Source: Tateyamaria omphalii (lineage in GTDB: Bacteria; Pseudomonadota; Alphaproteobacteria; Rhodobacterales; Rhodobacteraceae). Taken from it: 64,000 bases of DNA. Below are positions 36,718 through 45,069 of the stretch, in pieces. The notes beneath the pieces are model-generated. The model did no database searches, was not told the DNA's origin, and worked only from the letters and a program-made list of their open reading frames with translations. The position numbers were made by a program, and so were the translations under genes. The stretch is taken from positions 62,001 to 126,000 of the forward strand of contig NZ_CP019312.1 of assembly GCF_001969365.1 (NCBI RefSeq), in the 5' to 3' direction. Numbering within the stretch: position 1 is the first letter of the stretch; the number at the start of each line of letters is the position of its first letter.

Positions 36718-37787
36718 TGGACTTCAACCTCACCGAAGAACGGCAGATGCTGCAGGACACGCTGCGGCGCTACCTTCGTGAACAATACGGAACCGCACGG
36801 CGCAATGATATCCTCGCGTCCGACACTGGCTTCTCTGCAGACATCTGGGCGGAACTGGCGGACCTCGGCGTGCTCGGCGCGCTCTTTACCGAAGACATGG
36901 GCGGCTTCGGCGGCGCTGGCTTCGATATCGCCGTAGTGTTCGAGGAACTGGGCCGCGCAGGCGTCGTCGAACCCATCCTCGACAGTGCCCTCCTCGGCGG
37001 TCGCCTCCTCGCGGCGGCGGGCAAGACGGACTTCGTGGAACAGGTGATTGGCGGCGCGCTGCACCTCGCCGTCGCCCACGGCGAACCCGACGGTCGCTAT
37101 GACCTCGACCACGTGAACACCACGGCCACCGATGGCAAACTCACAGGCCGCAAGGCCGTCGTCATGAACGCCGAAGCCGCCGACCACATGATCGTCTCGG
37201 CCAAGGACGGCGACACCATCGCGCTCTACCTCGTGGACAAAGGCGCGCAGGGGCTGGACATCCAGGGCTACCCGCTCCTCGCCGGAGGCCGCGCCGCCGA
37301 AGTCACGCTCGACAACACGCCCGGCGATCCGCTCGGCCTGACGCTCGAAGACTATGAAGCCGCCAACCGCCTCGCCCTTATCGCCCAATGCGCCGAAGCG
37401 TTGGGGGCCATGGAAACCGCCACGGCACTGACCAAGGACTACCTGATGACGCGCAAGCAATTCGGGCGGCCCATCGGCACGTTCCAGGCGCTCGCGCACC
37501 GCATGTCCGACCTGCTGATCGAGCTGGAACAGGCCCGCTCCGCCGTCATCAACGCCGCCGGTTACATCGAAGACAAACACGCCGACATGCACCTCTCCGC
37601 CTCCAAAAACCTGATCGGCCGCATCGGCCGTCTCGTGGCTGAAGAAGCGATCCAGATGCACGGCGGCATTGCCATGACGCAGGAATACGAACTGGCCCAT
37701 ATCGCCAAACGCATCGTCATGGCCGACCACCGGTTCGGCGACACGGACTATCATCTGGAGCGGTTCATTGCCCTCTCTGCCGCCTGA
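36717..37787 (+). CDS. Acyl-CoA dehydrogenase, small partner-like
   Basis: A 356-residue ACAD starting MDFNLTEERQMLQDTLRRYL. It has conserved helical elements LMTRKQFGRPIGTFQALAHR and EEAIQMHGGIAMTQEYELAH, but the FAD-binding middle domain is weak: GEPDGRYDLDHVNTTAT lacks the usual TEPxxGSD. The pair of unequal neighbouring ACADs resembles the heteromeric enzymes known for sterol or branched side-chain oxidation. It could also oxidise a specialised short acyl-CoA alone. It overlaps the next gene by 20 bp. Confidence 0.88.
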   Translation: MDFNLTEERQMLQDTLRRYLREQYGTARRNDILASDTGFSADIWAELADLGVLGALFTEDMGGFGGAGFDIAVVFEELGRAGVVEPILDSALLGGRLLAAAGKTDFVEQVIGGALHLAVAHGEPDGRYDLDHVNTTATDGKLTGRKAVVMNAEAADHMIVSAKDGDTIALYLVDKGAQGLDIQGYPLLAGGRAAEVTLDNTPGDPLGLTLEDYEAANRLALIAQCAEALGAMETATALTKDYLMTRKQFGRPIGTFQALAHRMSDLLIELEQARSAVINAAGYIEDKHADMHLSASKNLIGRIGRLVAEEAIQMHGGIAMTQEYELAHIAKRIVMADHRFGDTDYHLERFIALSAA

Positions 37788-38190
37788 CGGGCCGGGGATC
37801 ATCCGCGACGAAACGGGTGCGCAAACGCTGCTCGGTTACGTCGTGGACATCCGGGAATCAGACGGCATCTCTCGCTGCTGGCTCGACATCGGCGCGCAGC
37901 ACGGCAACCGCCACGGTGGTCTGCACGGCGGCATCATGTCGGCCATGCTCGACAACGCCATGGGCTTTGCCGCGGCACGGACCGGCAACAACGACGGCAG
38001 CACCAAGGTGGCGACCCTGACCATGACCACCAACTACCTCGCCCCCGCCAGCACCGGCGTTGTGGTCGCAACCGGCGAAGTCGCGGGCGGCGGACGCAGC
38101 ACCATCTTCACCGAAGGGCGTCTGGAAGACGAAAACGGCACCGTCCTCGCCACCTCCACAGGCGTCTACAAGCGGGTCAAGGGTGCCTAG
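37768..38190 (+). CDS. PaaI-type hotdog thioesterase
   Basis: A 140-residue protein with the hotdog-fold signature GNRHGGLHGGIMSAMLDNAMG (HGG catalytic region) and NYLAPASTGVVVATGEV. It hydrolyses acyl-CoA thioesters, perhaps relieving stalled intermediates of the pathway. The start is a TTG at 37768 with GGAG 8 bases upstream, overlapping the dehydrogenase end; no in-frame ATG exists before the active-site region. Its last codons contain the GTG start of the next gene. Confidence 0.85.
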   Translation: MPSLPPDGPGIIRDETGAQTLLGYVVDIRESDGISRCWLDIGAQHGNRHGGLHGGIMSAMLDNAMGFAAARTGNNDGSTKVATLTMTTNYLAPASTGVVVATGEVAGGGRSTIFTEGRLEDENGTVLATSTGVYKRVKGA

Positions 38191-39679
38191 CGTCCACGAC
38201 CTACTCGCCCATCAGGTGGCGACACGGCCCGATGCTCTGGCCTTGGAAGATGTCACCGGCGCGCGCCTGACCTATGCACAACTCAGCGCAGCCGCAGACG
38301 AGATTGCGGAGGTGCTGAACGGCAAAGGCATCGGCCCGGGCGACCGCGTGATGATCGTCTCGGAAAACTGCGCCGCCAAGGTCGCCGCCCTCTTCGCCAT
38401 ATGGCGGCTCGGGGCCATCGCCGTCCCAATCAACGCACGCCAAACCGCCGCAGAAATCGCCCGCGTCGACGCCCATGCGGAGCCCAAAGCGGTGTTCTTC
38501 ACCACACAGATCTCGCCAGATGCGGAAAAGCACAGCGCCACCGCACAGAAAAAAGTCGCAGATATAGATACCGGCACCATATCCGGCGCATACGGAACCC
38601 TATCCCTACACTGTCCCCGCGGGGACAGTTTCCCCGGCGACCGCGACGTCGCCGTCCTCCTCTACACGACCGGCACGACAGGCGAGCCCAAGGGCGTCAT
38701 GCTCACCCACGCCAACGTCCGCTTCGGCGGCAAAACCAGCGCCGAACTGCGCGGGATGCACCACAACGACCTGATCTACGGCGTCCTGCCGACAACCCAC
38801 GTCTTCGGCCTCTGCTCCGTCGTCGTCGCGGCCATCCACGCAGGCGCCCCCGTCCGCCTCGTCCCCCGCTTCGTCGTCGCGGACGTCTTCGACGCCCTGC
38901 GCGACGGCATCACGCTCTTCTCCGCCGTGCCCCAAATGCACGCGCTCCTGATGGCGCATGCCAAGGCATTGGGCGACACCGCACTGGGGTCCAAGACGCT
39001 CCGCTACGTCTCGTCCGGCGCGGCGCCTCTCGATCCAACATGGAAACGCGAGGCCGAGGCGTTTTACGGCGTCGCGATCCAGAATGGCTACGGCATGACC
39101 GAAAGCACGGCGGGAACGGCGGCGACGCGCAATCAGATCGGCGATCCCGATACGTCGGTCGGCCCCGCGCTGCCGGGGATCGAGATCGCCATTGATGAGG
39201 CGGTGCCCGGAGGCGAGGTGCTGACCCGCGGGCCGCATGTGATGAAAGGGTATTTCCGCAATCCCGGCGAGACGGCCAAGGTGCTGGACGATCACGGGTG
39301 GTTGCGCACGGGCGACCTCGGACAGATTGATGCGGAGGGCAAGCTGCATATCCTGGGGCGGGCCAAGGAGTTGATCATCCACGGCGGCTTCAACGTGTTC
39401 CCGCCCGAGGTCGAGGCCGCGCTGAACGACCATCCTGGCGTTGTGCAGGCGGCGGTTGTTGGACGTTCCAAGGACGGCGATGAAGAGGTGCTGGCCTTTG
39501 TTCAGGTTCCAGACGGAAGCGTACTGACTGAGCGGGAGTTGCGGGATTTTGTCCGGGATAGGTTGGCGGGGTACAAACGGCCCGCGCGGTATGTGTTGGC
39601 GTCACACTTGCCCGCCGCGCCGACAGGCAAGGTTCTCAAGCATCGTCTGATCGAGACTTTCGCGGATCAGTTAACCTGA
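38183..39679 (+). CDS. Acyl-CoA synthetase (AMP-forming)
   Basis: A 498-residue member of the ANL adenylation family. It has P-loop LLYTTGTTGEPKGVMLTH, the A5-like motif NGYGMTESTAG, A7 WLRTGDLGQID and the final lysine in APTGKVLKH. It activates a carboxylic acid to its CoA thioester, feeding the upstream oxidation enzymes; the substrate is unknown. The start is taken as GTG at 38183 (MPSVHDLLAHQV), overlapping the thioesterase stop. A perfect 20 bp palindrome actgtccccgcggggacagt (38610-38629) lies in the coding sequence just before the P-loop. Confidence 0.9.
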   Translation: MPSVHDLLAHQVATRPDALALEDVTGARLTYAQLSAAADEIAEVLNGKGIGPGDRVMIVSENCAAKVAALFAIWRLGAIAVPINARQTAAEIARVDAHAEPKAVFFTTQISPDAEKHSATAQKKVADIDTGTISGAYGTLSLHCPRGDSFPGDRDVAVLLYTTGTTGEPKGVMLTHANVRFGGKTSAELRGMHHNDLIYGVLPTTHVFGLCSVVVAAIHAGAPVRLVPRFVVADVFDALRDGITLFSAVPQMHALLMAHAKALGDTALGSKTLRYVSSGAAPLDPTWKREAEAFYGVAIQNGYGMTESTAGTAATRNQIGDPDTSVGPALPGIEIAIDEAVPGGEVLTRGPHVMKGYFRNPGETAKVLDDHGWLRTGDLGQIDAEGKLHILGRAKELIIHGGFNVFPPEVEAALNDHPGVVQAAVVGRSKDGDEEVLAFVQVPDGSVLTERELRDFVRDRLAGYKRPARYVLASHLPAAPTGKVLKHRLIETFADQLT

Positions 39680-39708
39680 GCGCCGCCGGAAAACGACACG
39701 GTGTCCGC

Positions 39709-39733
39709 ACCGCTTTCTTGCAAAGAAAGCGGT
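39709..39733. terminator. Bidirectional hairpin between acs and rpe
   Basis: accgctttctt-gca-aagaaagcggt forms a perfect 11 bp stem between the convergent synthetase and rpe genes. It could terminate both transcripts, although a T-run is absent. The right arm abuts the rpe stop codon. Confidence 0.5.
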
Positions 39734-40422
39734 TACGTCCAGACCCCTTCCGCCGCAGCGCGGATGTTGCGGATGTTCTCTCCATACGGGTCCGGATTTT
39801 GAACGGAGCCACCTCGAAAGACGGCTGACCCCGCAACCAGCACATCCGCCCCGGCCTTGGCGACAAGCGGGGCCGTGGTCGGGTCCACACCGCCGTCGAT
39901 TTCGATGTGTACGGGCCGGTCGCCGATCATGTCGCGCAAGGCGCTGATCTTTGCCGTCATGTCGATGAATTTCTGACCGCCAAAGCCCGGGTTCACCGTC
40001 ATCACACAGACAAGATCGACCATGTCCATCAGCTCTGCCACCGCCGAAGCGGGCGTGCCGGGGTTGAGCGCGACACCTGCCTTCATGCCTGCGCCGCGAA
40101 TGGCTTGGAGGGTGCGGTGGATGTGGGGGCCAGCCTCCACATGGGCCGTCAGCACATCGGCGCCCGCCTGTGCGAAAGCGTCGATATAGGGATCGACCGG
40201 CGCGATCATCAGGTGGACGTCCATCACGCCCGTGATATGCGGGCGGATGGCGGCGCAGGTTGCGGGGCCGAAGGTGATGTTGGGCACGAAGTGTCCGTCC
40301 ATGACGTCCACGTGGATCCAGTCGGCGCCCTGTGCTTCCACGGCGGCGCATTCGGCACCGAAATTCGCGAAATCGGCAGCGAGGATGGAGGGTGCGATCT
40401 TGATCGAGCGGTCGAAGGTCAT
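39733..40422 (-). CDS. rpe: Ribulose-phosphate 3-epimerase
   Basis: Interconverts D-ribulose 5-phosphate and D-xylulose 5-phosphate in the pentose phosphate pathway; cytoplasmic metal-dependent TIM barrel. 229 residues, normal. Marks: IAPSILAADFANFG, the metal-site HVDVMDGHFVPNITFGP, VMDVHLMI, MTVNPGFGGQKFI and IEIDGGVDPTT. It lies opposite xylB, whose product makes xylulose 5-phosphate, so the proximity makes metabolic sense although the genes are divergent. Confidence 0.96.
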   Translation of the reverse strand: MTFDRSIKIAPSILAADFANFGAECAAVEAQGADWIHVDVMDGHFVPNITFGPATCAAIRPHITGVMDVHLMIAPVDPYIDAFAQAGADVLTAHVEAGPHIHRTLQAIRGAGMKAGVALNPGTPASAVAELMDMVDLVCVMTVNPGFGGQKFIDMTAKISALRDMIGDRPVHIEIDGGVDPTTAPLVAKAGADVLVAGSAVFRGGSVQNPDPYGENIRNIRAAAEGVWT

Positions 40423-40504
40423 GGGGGCCTCGTGATAGGGTTGGGGGCGATATATCCGCCCGGCGGCCCGGTGGAAAGGGGCCCTTCGGGGAGGATTTTT
40501 TGAA

Positions 40505-40603
40505 CCAGAGAAATCGGACCGCTCCGCGCAGCTGCAAACGCCGCGGGGCGGCGTTTGAGGTCCGAATGGGCGGAGCCCCGGAGCGGTTTTTCACGCGCTC
40601 TGG
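40505..40603 (+). repeat. REP-like element copy 4 inside a nested inverted repeat
   Basis: At 40536-40556 the palindrome aaacgccgcggggcggcg plus ttt is followed by gaggtccgaatgggcgg and agcccc (to 40579), the same palindrome-plus-GGGCGGAGCCCC layout as the three copies near the RAYT remnant. It is enclosed by accgctcc/ggagcggt and, further out, ccagag/ctctgg, giving a ~100 nt structure ending in a T-run (40587-40591). It may fold as an RNA terminator. The rest of 40423-40725 shows nothing I can support; a short TTG-started ORF across it looks like a shadow. Confidence 0.6.
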
Positions 40604-40725
40604 TCCATTATGCTGCCGCATGGCGCTAGACAGGCGCGCCGGTTGGGCGTCGAATGTGCCGACGCTTGGCGGGATGCACGCAGCTTTTTTGAAAGTAAAT
40701 GGCTCCTGAGGGGCGTACATCATAT

Positions 40726-40746
40726 TTAGTTTGACAAGTGAATTAA
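40726..40746 (+). promoter_or_regulatory. Candidate XylR operator in front of xylB
   Basis: ttagtttgacaagtgaattaa, plus one base: an AT-rich imperfect palindrome 36 bp before the xylB ATG, overlapping a TTGACA that could be a -35 box. A matching sequence (TTARTTTG-N6-GAATT(T)AA) is at 47883-47904 in the xylR-xylF gap. The shared site suggests that the ROK repressor controls both operons. Confidence 0.55.
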
Positions 40747-40781
40747 TGATCGGCCATGGTGGCGGCCTAGGGAGGATATCG

Positions 40782-42230
40782 ATGTATCTCGGACTTGATC
40801 TGGGCACGTCGGGCGTGAAGGCGTTGCTTGTCGATGACGACGGGTATGCCGTTGGCAGTGCCGACGCCACATATGACGTGTCGCACCCCGCGCCGGGGTG
40901 GAGCGAGCAGGACCCGGGCGATTGGGTGCGCGGTGTGGGCGCCGCACTTGCCGCTTTGCGCAACGCGCATCCTCAGGCGTATGGTGCGATCCGGGCGCTC
41001 TCTTTCTCGGGTCACATGCACGGGGCCGTGATGGTGGATGCGGCCGGTTCTGTGCTGCGCCCCTGTATCCTGTGGAACGACACGCGCAGCCATATCGAGG
41101 CGGCCGCGATGGATGCCGACCCCGTCGCACGCGTCGTCAGCGGCAATGTCGTGTTTCCCGGCTTTACCGCGCCCAAGCTGGCCTGGGTCGCGCAGAACGA
41201 GCCCGACATCTTTGCCCGCGTGGCCCGCGTCATGTTGCCCAAGGATTACCTGCTGTGGTGGCTGACGGGCCGCTATGCAACCGAGATGTCCGATGCGGCA
41301 GGCACCGCCTGGCTGGATGTCGGCGCGCGCGCCTGGTCGGACGATTTGCTGGCCCTTGGCGGCATGTCCCGCGACCAGATGCCCGACCTTTTGGAAGGCA
41401 CCGATGTGGTGGGCGAGGTGCAGACCGCACGCGCCGATCTGGCCCTGCCTCCTACCTGCAAGGTCGTGGCCGGTGGGGCGGACAACGCCGTCGCCGCCTG
41501 CGGTGTGGGCGCGCTGGGGGACGGGGACGGGTTTGTTTCTCTCGGCACTTCGGGCGTGGTGCTGGCCGGGCGCGACCGCTATGCGCCTGATGCGGACACC
41601 GCCGTGCACACGTTTTGCCACGCGGTGCCCGGGCGCTGGTATCAGATGGGTGTCGTGCTGGCCGCGACCGACAGCCTGAACTGGCTAAGCCGGATCACAG
41701 GGCAAAGTGCTGCGGACTTGTCCGCTGCCCTCGGTGACACGCTGACGCCGCCCGGCCCGGTCAGGTTTTACCCGTACCTCTCCGGCGAACGGACACCGCA
41801 TAACGACGCGCAGGTGCGGGGCGGCTTCACACATCTCGACATCGCCTCGGGCCCGCAGGACCTGACCCGCGCCGTGATGACCGGCGTCAGTTTTGCCCTG
41901 CGCGACAGCTTTGAAGCGCTCAAGGCAACGGGTGCAAACCTGCCCTCGGCCCTCGCCATCGGGGGCGGCAGCCGGTCCGACCACTGGACCCGGATGCTGG
42001 CCACGACCCTCAACATCCCGCTCGAACGCCCGGACGAAGGCGCGTTCGGCGCAGCCCTGGGCGCCGCGCGGATCGCGATGTGCGGTGACACGGGCGCCGA
42101 CCCCGCCAGCGTCATGACCAAGCCGCCCATCGCCGACGTGATCCACCCGGATGCCGCCCTCGTGTCCGCCTATGACGACGCCTATTCCGCCTTTGCAGGC
42201 GCCTACCCCAAACTGAAAGCCATGCCATGA
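40782..42230 (+). CDS. xylB: Xylulokinase
   Basis: Phosphorylates D-xylulose to xylulose 5-phosphate with ATP, in the cytoplasm. 482 residues, FGGY family. The N-terminal phosphate loop is [17 protein letters not shown], the substrate segment is [12 protein letters not shown], and the C-terminal ATP site is [21 protein letters not shown] stands 7 bases before the ATG, which is preferred over an open frame starting upstream in the operator. It overlaps xylA by 4 bp. Confidence 0.96.
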   Translation: MYLGLDLGTSGVKALLVDDDGYAVGSADATYDVSHPAPGWSEQDPGDWVRGVGAALAALRNAHPQAYGAIRALSFSGHMHGAVMVDAAGSVLRPCILWNDTRSHIEAAAMDADPVARVVSGNVVFPGFTAPKLAWVAQNEPDIFARVARVMLPKDYLLWWLTGRYATEMSDAAGTAWLDVGARAWSDDLLALGGMSRDQMPDLLEGTDVVGEVQTARADLALPPTCKVVAGGADNAVAACGVGALGDGDGFVSLGTSGVVLAGRDRYAPDADTAVHTFCHAVPGRWYQMGVVLAATDSLNWLSRITGQSAADLSAALGDTLTPPGPVRFYPYLSGERTPHNDAQVRGGFTHLDIASGPQDLTRAVMTGVSFALRDSFEALKATGANLPSALAIGGGSRSDHWTRMLATTLNIPLERPDEGAFGAALGAARIAMCGDTGADPASVMTKPPIADVIHPDAALVSAYDDAYSAFAGAYPKLKAMP

Positions 42231-43534
42231 CCACTGGATTTTTTGACGCCGTCCCGCCTGCGACCTTCGAAGGGCCAGACAGCACCAACCCGATGGCCTT
42301 CCGCCACTACAACCCGGACGAGGTGGTGATGGGCAAGCGCATGGCGGACCACCTGCGCTTTGCCGTCGCATACTGGCACTCCTTCGCATGGGAGGGGGGC
42401 GATCCGTTCGGCGGCCAGACCTTTATCCGCCCCTGGCACCCGCAGGACGACATGGGCCGCGCCAAGATGAAGGCCGATGTCGCGTTCGAGATGTTTGCCC
42501 GCCTCGGCGTACCCTATTTCTGCTGGCACGACGCTGATATCCGGCCCGAAGGGGCAACATTCGCCGAAAGCCTCGACCGGCTGAACCAGATCACCGACTA
42601 TTTCGGCCCCAAGATGGAAGAGACCGGCGTAGGCTGCCTTTGGGGCACGGCCAACATGTTCAGCCACCGCCGCTGGATGTCTGGTGCGTCGACCAACCCG
42701 GACCCGGATGTGTTCGCCTATGCGGCGGCGACGGTAAAGGGGTGCATGGACGCGACCCTCAAGCTGGGCGGCCAGAACTACGTCCTCTGGGGCGGGCGCG
42801 AGGGGTACGAGACGCTGCTCAACACCGACATGGGCCAGGAATTGGACCATATGGGCCGCTTCCTCAACATGGTGGTCGAATACAAGCACAAGATCGGCTT
42901 CAAGGGCCAGATCCTGGTGGAGCCAAAGCCGCAGGAGCCGTCAAAGCACCAGTATGATTTCGACGCCGCCACCTGCATCGGCTTCCTGCGCAAATACGGG
43001 CTGGAGGATGAGGTAAAGCTGAACCTCGAACAGGGCCACGCCATCCTCGCCGGGCACTCGTTCGAACATGAGATTGCCGTGGCCGCAACCGACGGCATGT
43101 TGGGTTCCATCGACATGAACCGCAACGACTACCAATCCGGTTGGGACACCGACCAGTTCCCGAACAACGTGCCCGAGGTGGCGCTGGTCTACTACCACAT
43201 CCTCAAGGCTGGCGGGTTGGGGCAGGGCGGCACGAACTTTGACGCCAAGCTGCGGCGTCAGTCCCTGGATGCAGAGGACCTGATCGCCGCCCATGTGGGC
43301 GCCATGGACATCTGTGCACGGGGGCTCAAAGCGGCTGCTGCAATGATCGCGGATGGCGGGTTGGACGAGGCATTGAACACCCGCTACGCCGCATGGGACA
43401 CGCCCGAGGCGCAAGCGATGCTGGGCAGCGATCTGGCCTCCATCTCCGACCGCGTCATCGCCGAAGGCATCGAACCGCAGCCCCATTCCGGACGGCAGGA
43501 GATTTTGGAGAACTATGTTTCGCGTTTCGTCTAA
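42227..43534 (+). CDS. xylA: Xylose isomerase
   Basis: Converts D-xylose to D-xylulose with two divalent metals. 435 residues, class II length. The catalytic His/Asp segment is [13 protein letters not shown], with metal ligands in [16 protein letters not shown] and [17 protein letters not shown], and [18 protein letters not shown] near the end. It follows xylB by ATGA overlap and its 3' end overlaps the peroxidase gene by 20 bp, so the peroxidase is cotranscribed. Confidence 0.97.
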   Translation: MTTGFFDAVPPATFEGPDSTNPMAFRHYNPDEVVMGKRMADHLRFAVAYWHSFAWEGGDPFGGQTFIRPWHPQDDMGRAKMKADVAFEMFARLGVPYFCWHDADIRPEGATFAESLDRLNQITDYFGPKMEETGVGCLWGTANMFSHRRWMSGASTNPDPDVFAYAAATVKGCMDATLKLGGQNYVLWGGREGYETLLNTDMGQELDHMGRFLNMVVEYKHKIGFKGQILVEPKPQEPSKHQYDFDAATCIGFLRKYGLEDEVKLNLEQGHAILAGHSFEHEIAVAATDGMLGSIDMNRNDYQSGWDTDQFPNNVPEVALVYYHILKAGGLGQGGTNFDAKLRRQSLDAEDLIAAHVGAMDICARGLKAAAAMIADGGLDEALNTRYAAWDTPEAQAMLGSDLASISDRVIAEGIEPQPHSGRQEILENYVSRFV

Positions 43535-44819
43535 GGCGCTTGTGCTTGCGGTGATGGCGGTCCCGCTCTGGGCCGCCGACCTGCCCTATGACGAGCCTGT
43601 GTTTCCAGCGGTGGACAGCGCGCAGATCCAATTGGGGCAGCTCCTGTTCTACGATCCCATCCTGTCCGGGTCAAAGACGGTCAGCTGTGCCACCTGCCAC
43701 CACCCGAAATTCGCCACAGGCGACGGCGTGTCGCTGGGTCTGGGGGACGGGGCGGCGGGCCTTGGCCCCGACCGCATGGCCGACCCAGACAACCTGCCGG
43801 AACAGCGCATCCCCCGCAACGCGCCGCCGCTCTTCAACCTGGGCGCCACCGAATTCACCGTGTTCTTCCACGATGGACGACTGGAGGAGGACGCAACCCG
43901 CCCCTCCGGCATCCGCACGCCGCTGGGCGCGGAGATGGAGGCGGGCTTCGCCTCTGCCCTGTCCGCGCAGTCCATGTTCCCCGTCCTGTCACCGGATGAA
44001 ATGGCCGGGCATTACAGCGAAAACGAGATTGCACAGGCGGTGCGCCAGGGCCTGATCACCGGCCCCAGTGGCGCGTGGGATCTCCTGTCGCAAAGGATCG
44101 AAAACATCCCGGACTACCGCGCGCGCTTTGACACGGTGATCGGGGATCAACCCATCCACTTCACCGACATCTCCGATGCGCTCGCCGCCTTCCTCGATTT
44201 CGAATGGCGTGGCGTGGCCAGCCCCTTCGACCTCTACCTGCGCAACGGAACCAAGATGGACCCGGCGGCCATGCGCGGCATGGACCTGTTCTACAGCAAG
44301 GCGCAGTGCGCCGATTGCCACTCGGGCCGCTTCCAGACCGACCACGACTTCCACGCCATCGCCATGCCGCAAATCGGACCGGGCAAGGCCGCGCGGTTTG
44401 AACGCCACGCACAGGACACAGGGCGGATGCGCGTGACGGGCGATCCAAAGGACGCCTACGCCTTCCGCACGCCGCCCCTGCGCAACGTGGCGCATACGGC
44501 GCCCTATGGTCACAGCGGCGCCTATGCCACGCTCGAAGGGGTGGTGCGCCACCACCTCGATCCGGTAACCAGCCTGCACCACTATGACATAAGCCAGGCC
44601 GTCATGCCCGGCTTCGACGCCGACGACATGCGCGTGCTGTCCGACAGCGCCGAGATGGAGCGCATCGCCGCCGCCAACGACCTGACACCGATCCGGCTGA
44701 CGGATGGCGAAGTGAACGACATCCTCGCCTTCCTCCATGCCCTCACCGACCCGCAAAGCCTGCGCGGCGCTTTGGGCATTCCCGCCACGGTCCCCAGCGG
44801 ATTGCCCGTAGACCAATAG
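43515..44819 (+). CDS. Di-haem cytochrome c peroxidase / MauG-like protein
   Basis: A 434-residue periplasmic protein with a signal peptide ([20 protein letters not shown]) and two haem c motifs, CATCHH near residue 55 and CADCHS near residue 275. Family features include [32 protein letters not shown] and [19 protein letters not shown]. It either reduces peroxide or, like MauG, oxidises a partner. It begins inside the end of xylA (GGAG upstream) and so shares the xylose transcript, which is an odd partner for a sugar operon. The convergent CRTAC1 protein is also periplasmic. Confidence 0.92.
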   Translation: MFRVSSKALVLAVMAVPLWAADLPYDEPVFPAVDSAQIQLGQLLFYDPILSGSKTVSCATCHHPKFATGDGVSLGLGDGAAGLGPDRMADPDNLPEQRIPRNAPPLFNLGATEFTVFFHDGRLEEDATRPSGIRTPLGAEMEAGFASALSAQSMFPVLSPDEMAGHYSENEIAQAVRQGLITGPSGAWDLLSQRIENIPDYRARFDTVIGDQPIHFTDISDALAAFLDFEWRGVASPFDLYLRNGTKMDPAAMRGMDLFYSKAQCADCHSGRFQTDHDFHAIAMPQIGPGKAARFERHAQDTGRMRVTGDPKDAYAFRTPPLRNVAHTAPYGHSGAYATLEGVVRHHLDPVTSLHHYDISQAVMPGFDADDMRVLSDSAEMERIAAANDLTPIRLTDGEVNDILAFLHALTDPQSLRGALGIPATVPSGLPVDQ

Positions 44820-44831
44820 CGCACTTTGAAA

Positions 44832-44913
44832 GGCCCCTTCTTCTCTTTGAAAAATACGGCGGGGAGTTTGAGGGGCAGCGCCCCTCATCAGTAAAAATGA
44901 ATCGCGTCGCGGC
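44832..44913 (-). repeat. Dispersed ~82 bp intergenic repeat, copy A
   Basis: Read on the minus strand it is nearly identical to 55669-55750: gccgcgacgcgattcattt, a variable bit, then a tgagggg/cccctca hairpin, aactccccgccgtattttt and gaagaagggg. The end is related to 6076-6123. The copies are inverted relative to each other, 10.8 kb apart, both at operon ends. Confidence 0.75.
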
Positions 44914-44941
44914 ACGCGTCCTTCGGATCATCGTACGGTCC

Positions 44942-45027
44942 GTTAACCTCCGCCGCAGGTCATACGCACGGTGCACGGTCTGTGCACAGGGTGTGTACGC
45001 GCTGTGCACCGCGTTTTGAGCGTTAAG
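44942..45027. promoter_or_regulatory. Four GTGCAC iterons at 11 bp spacing (second array)
   Basis: GTGCAC-type hexamers begin at 44971 (GTGCAC), 44982 (GTGCAC), 44993 (GTGTAC) and 45004 (GTGCAC), again exactly 11 bp apart. GTTAAC lies at 44942 and GTTAAG at 45022. This mirrors the array upstream of lepA (10580-10675), but here the array lies between two convergent genes, so it is not an ordinary promoter of either. Confidence 0.6.
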
Positions 45028-45069
45028 ACCTATGAAAACAAGGGAAGGCGCCACACGATCGGGCAAAGG

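Noticed and set aside
40500..40709. 69-codon ORF between rpe and xylB
   Set aside because: It starts with TTG without a ribosome site and translates a nested palindrome and REP-like element; no protein-like features.
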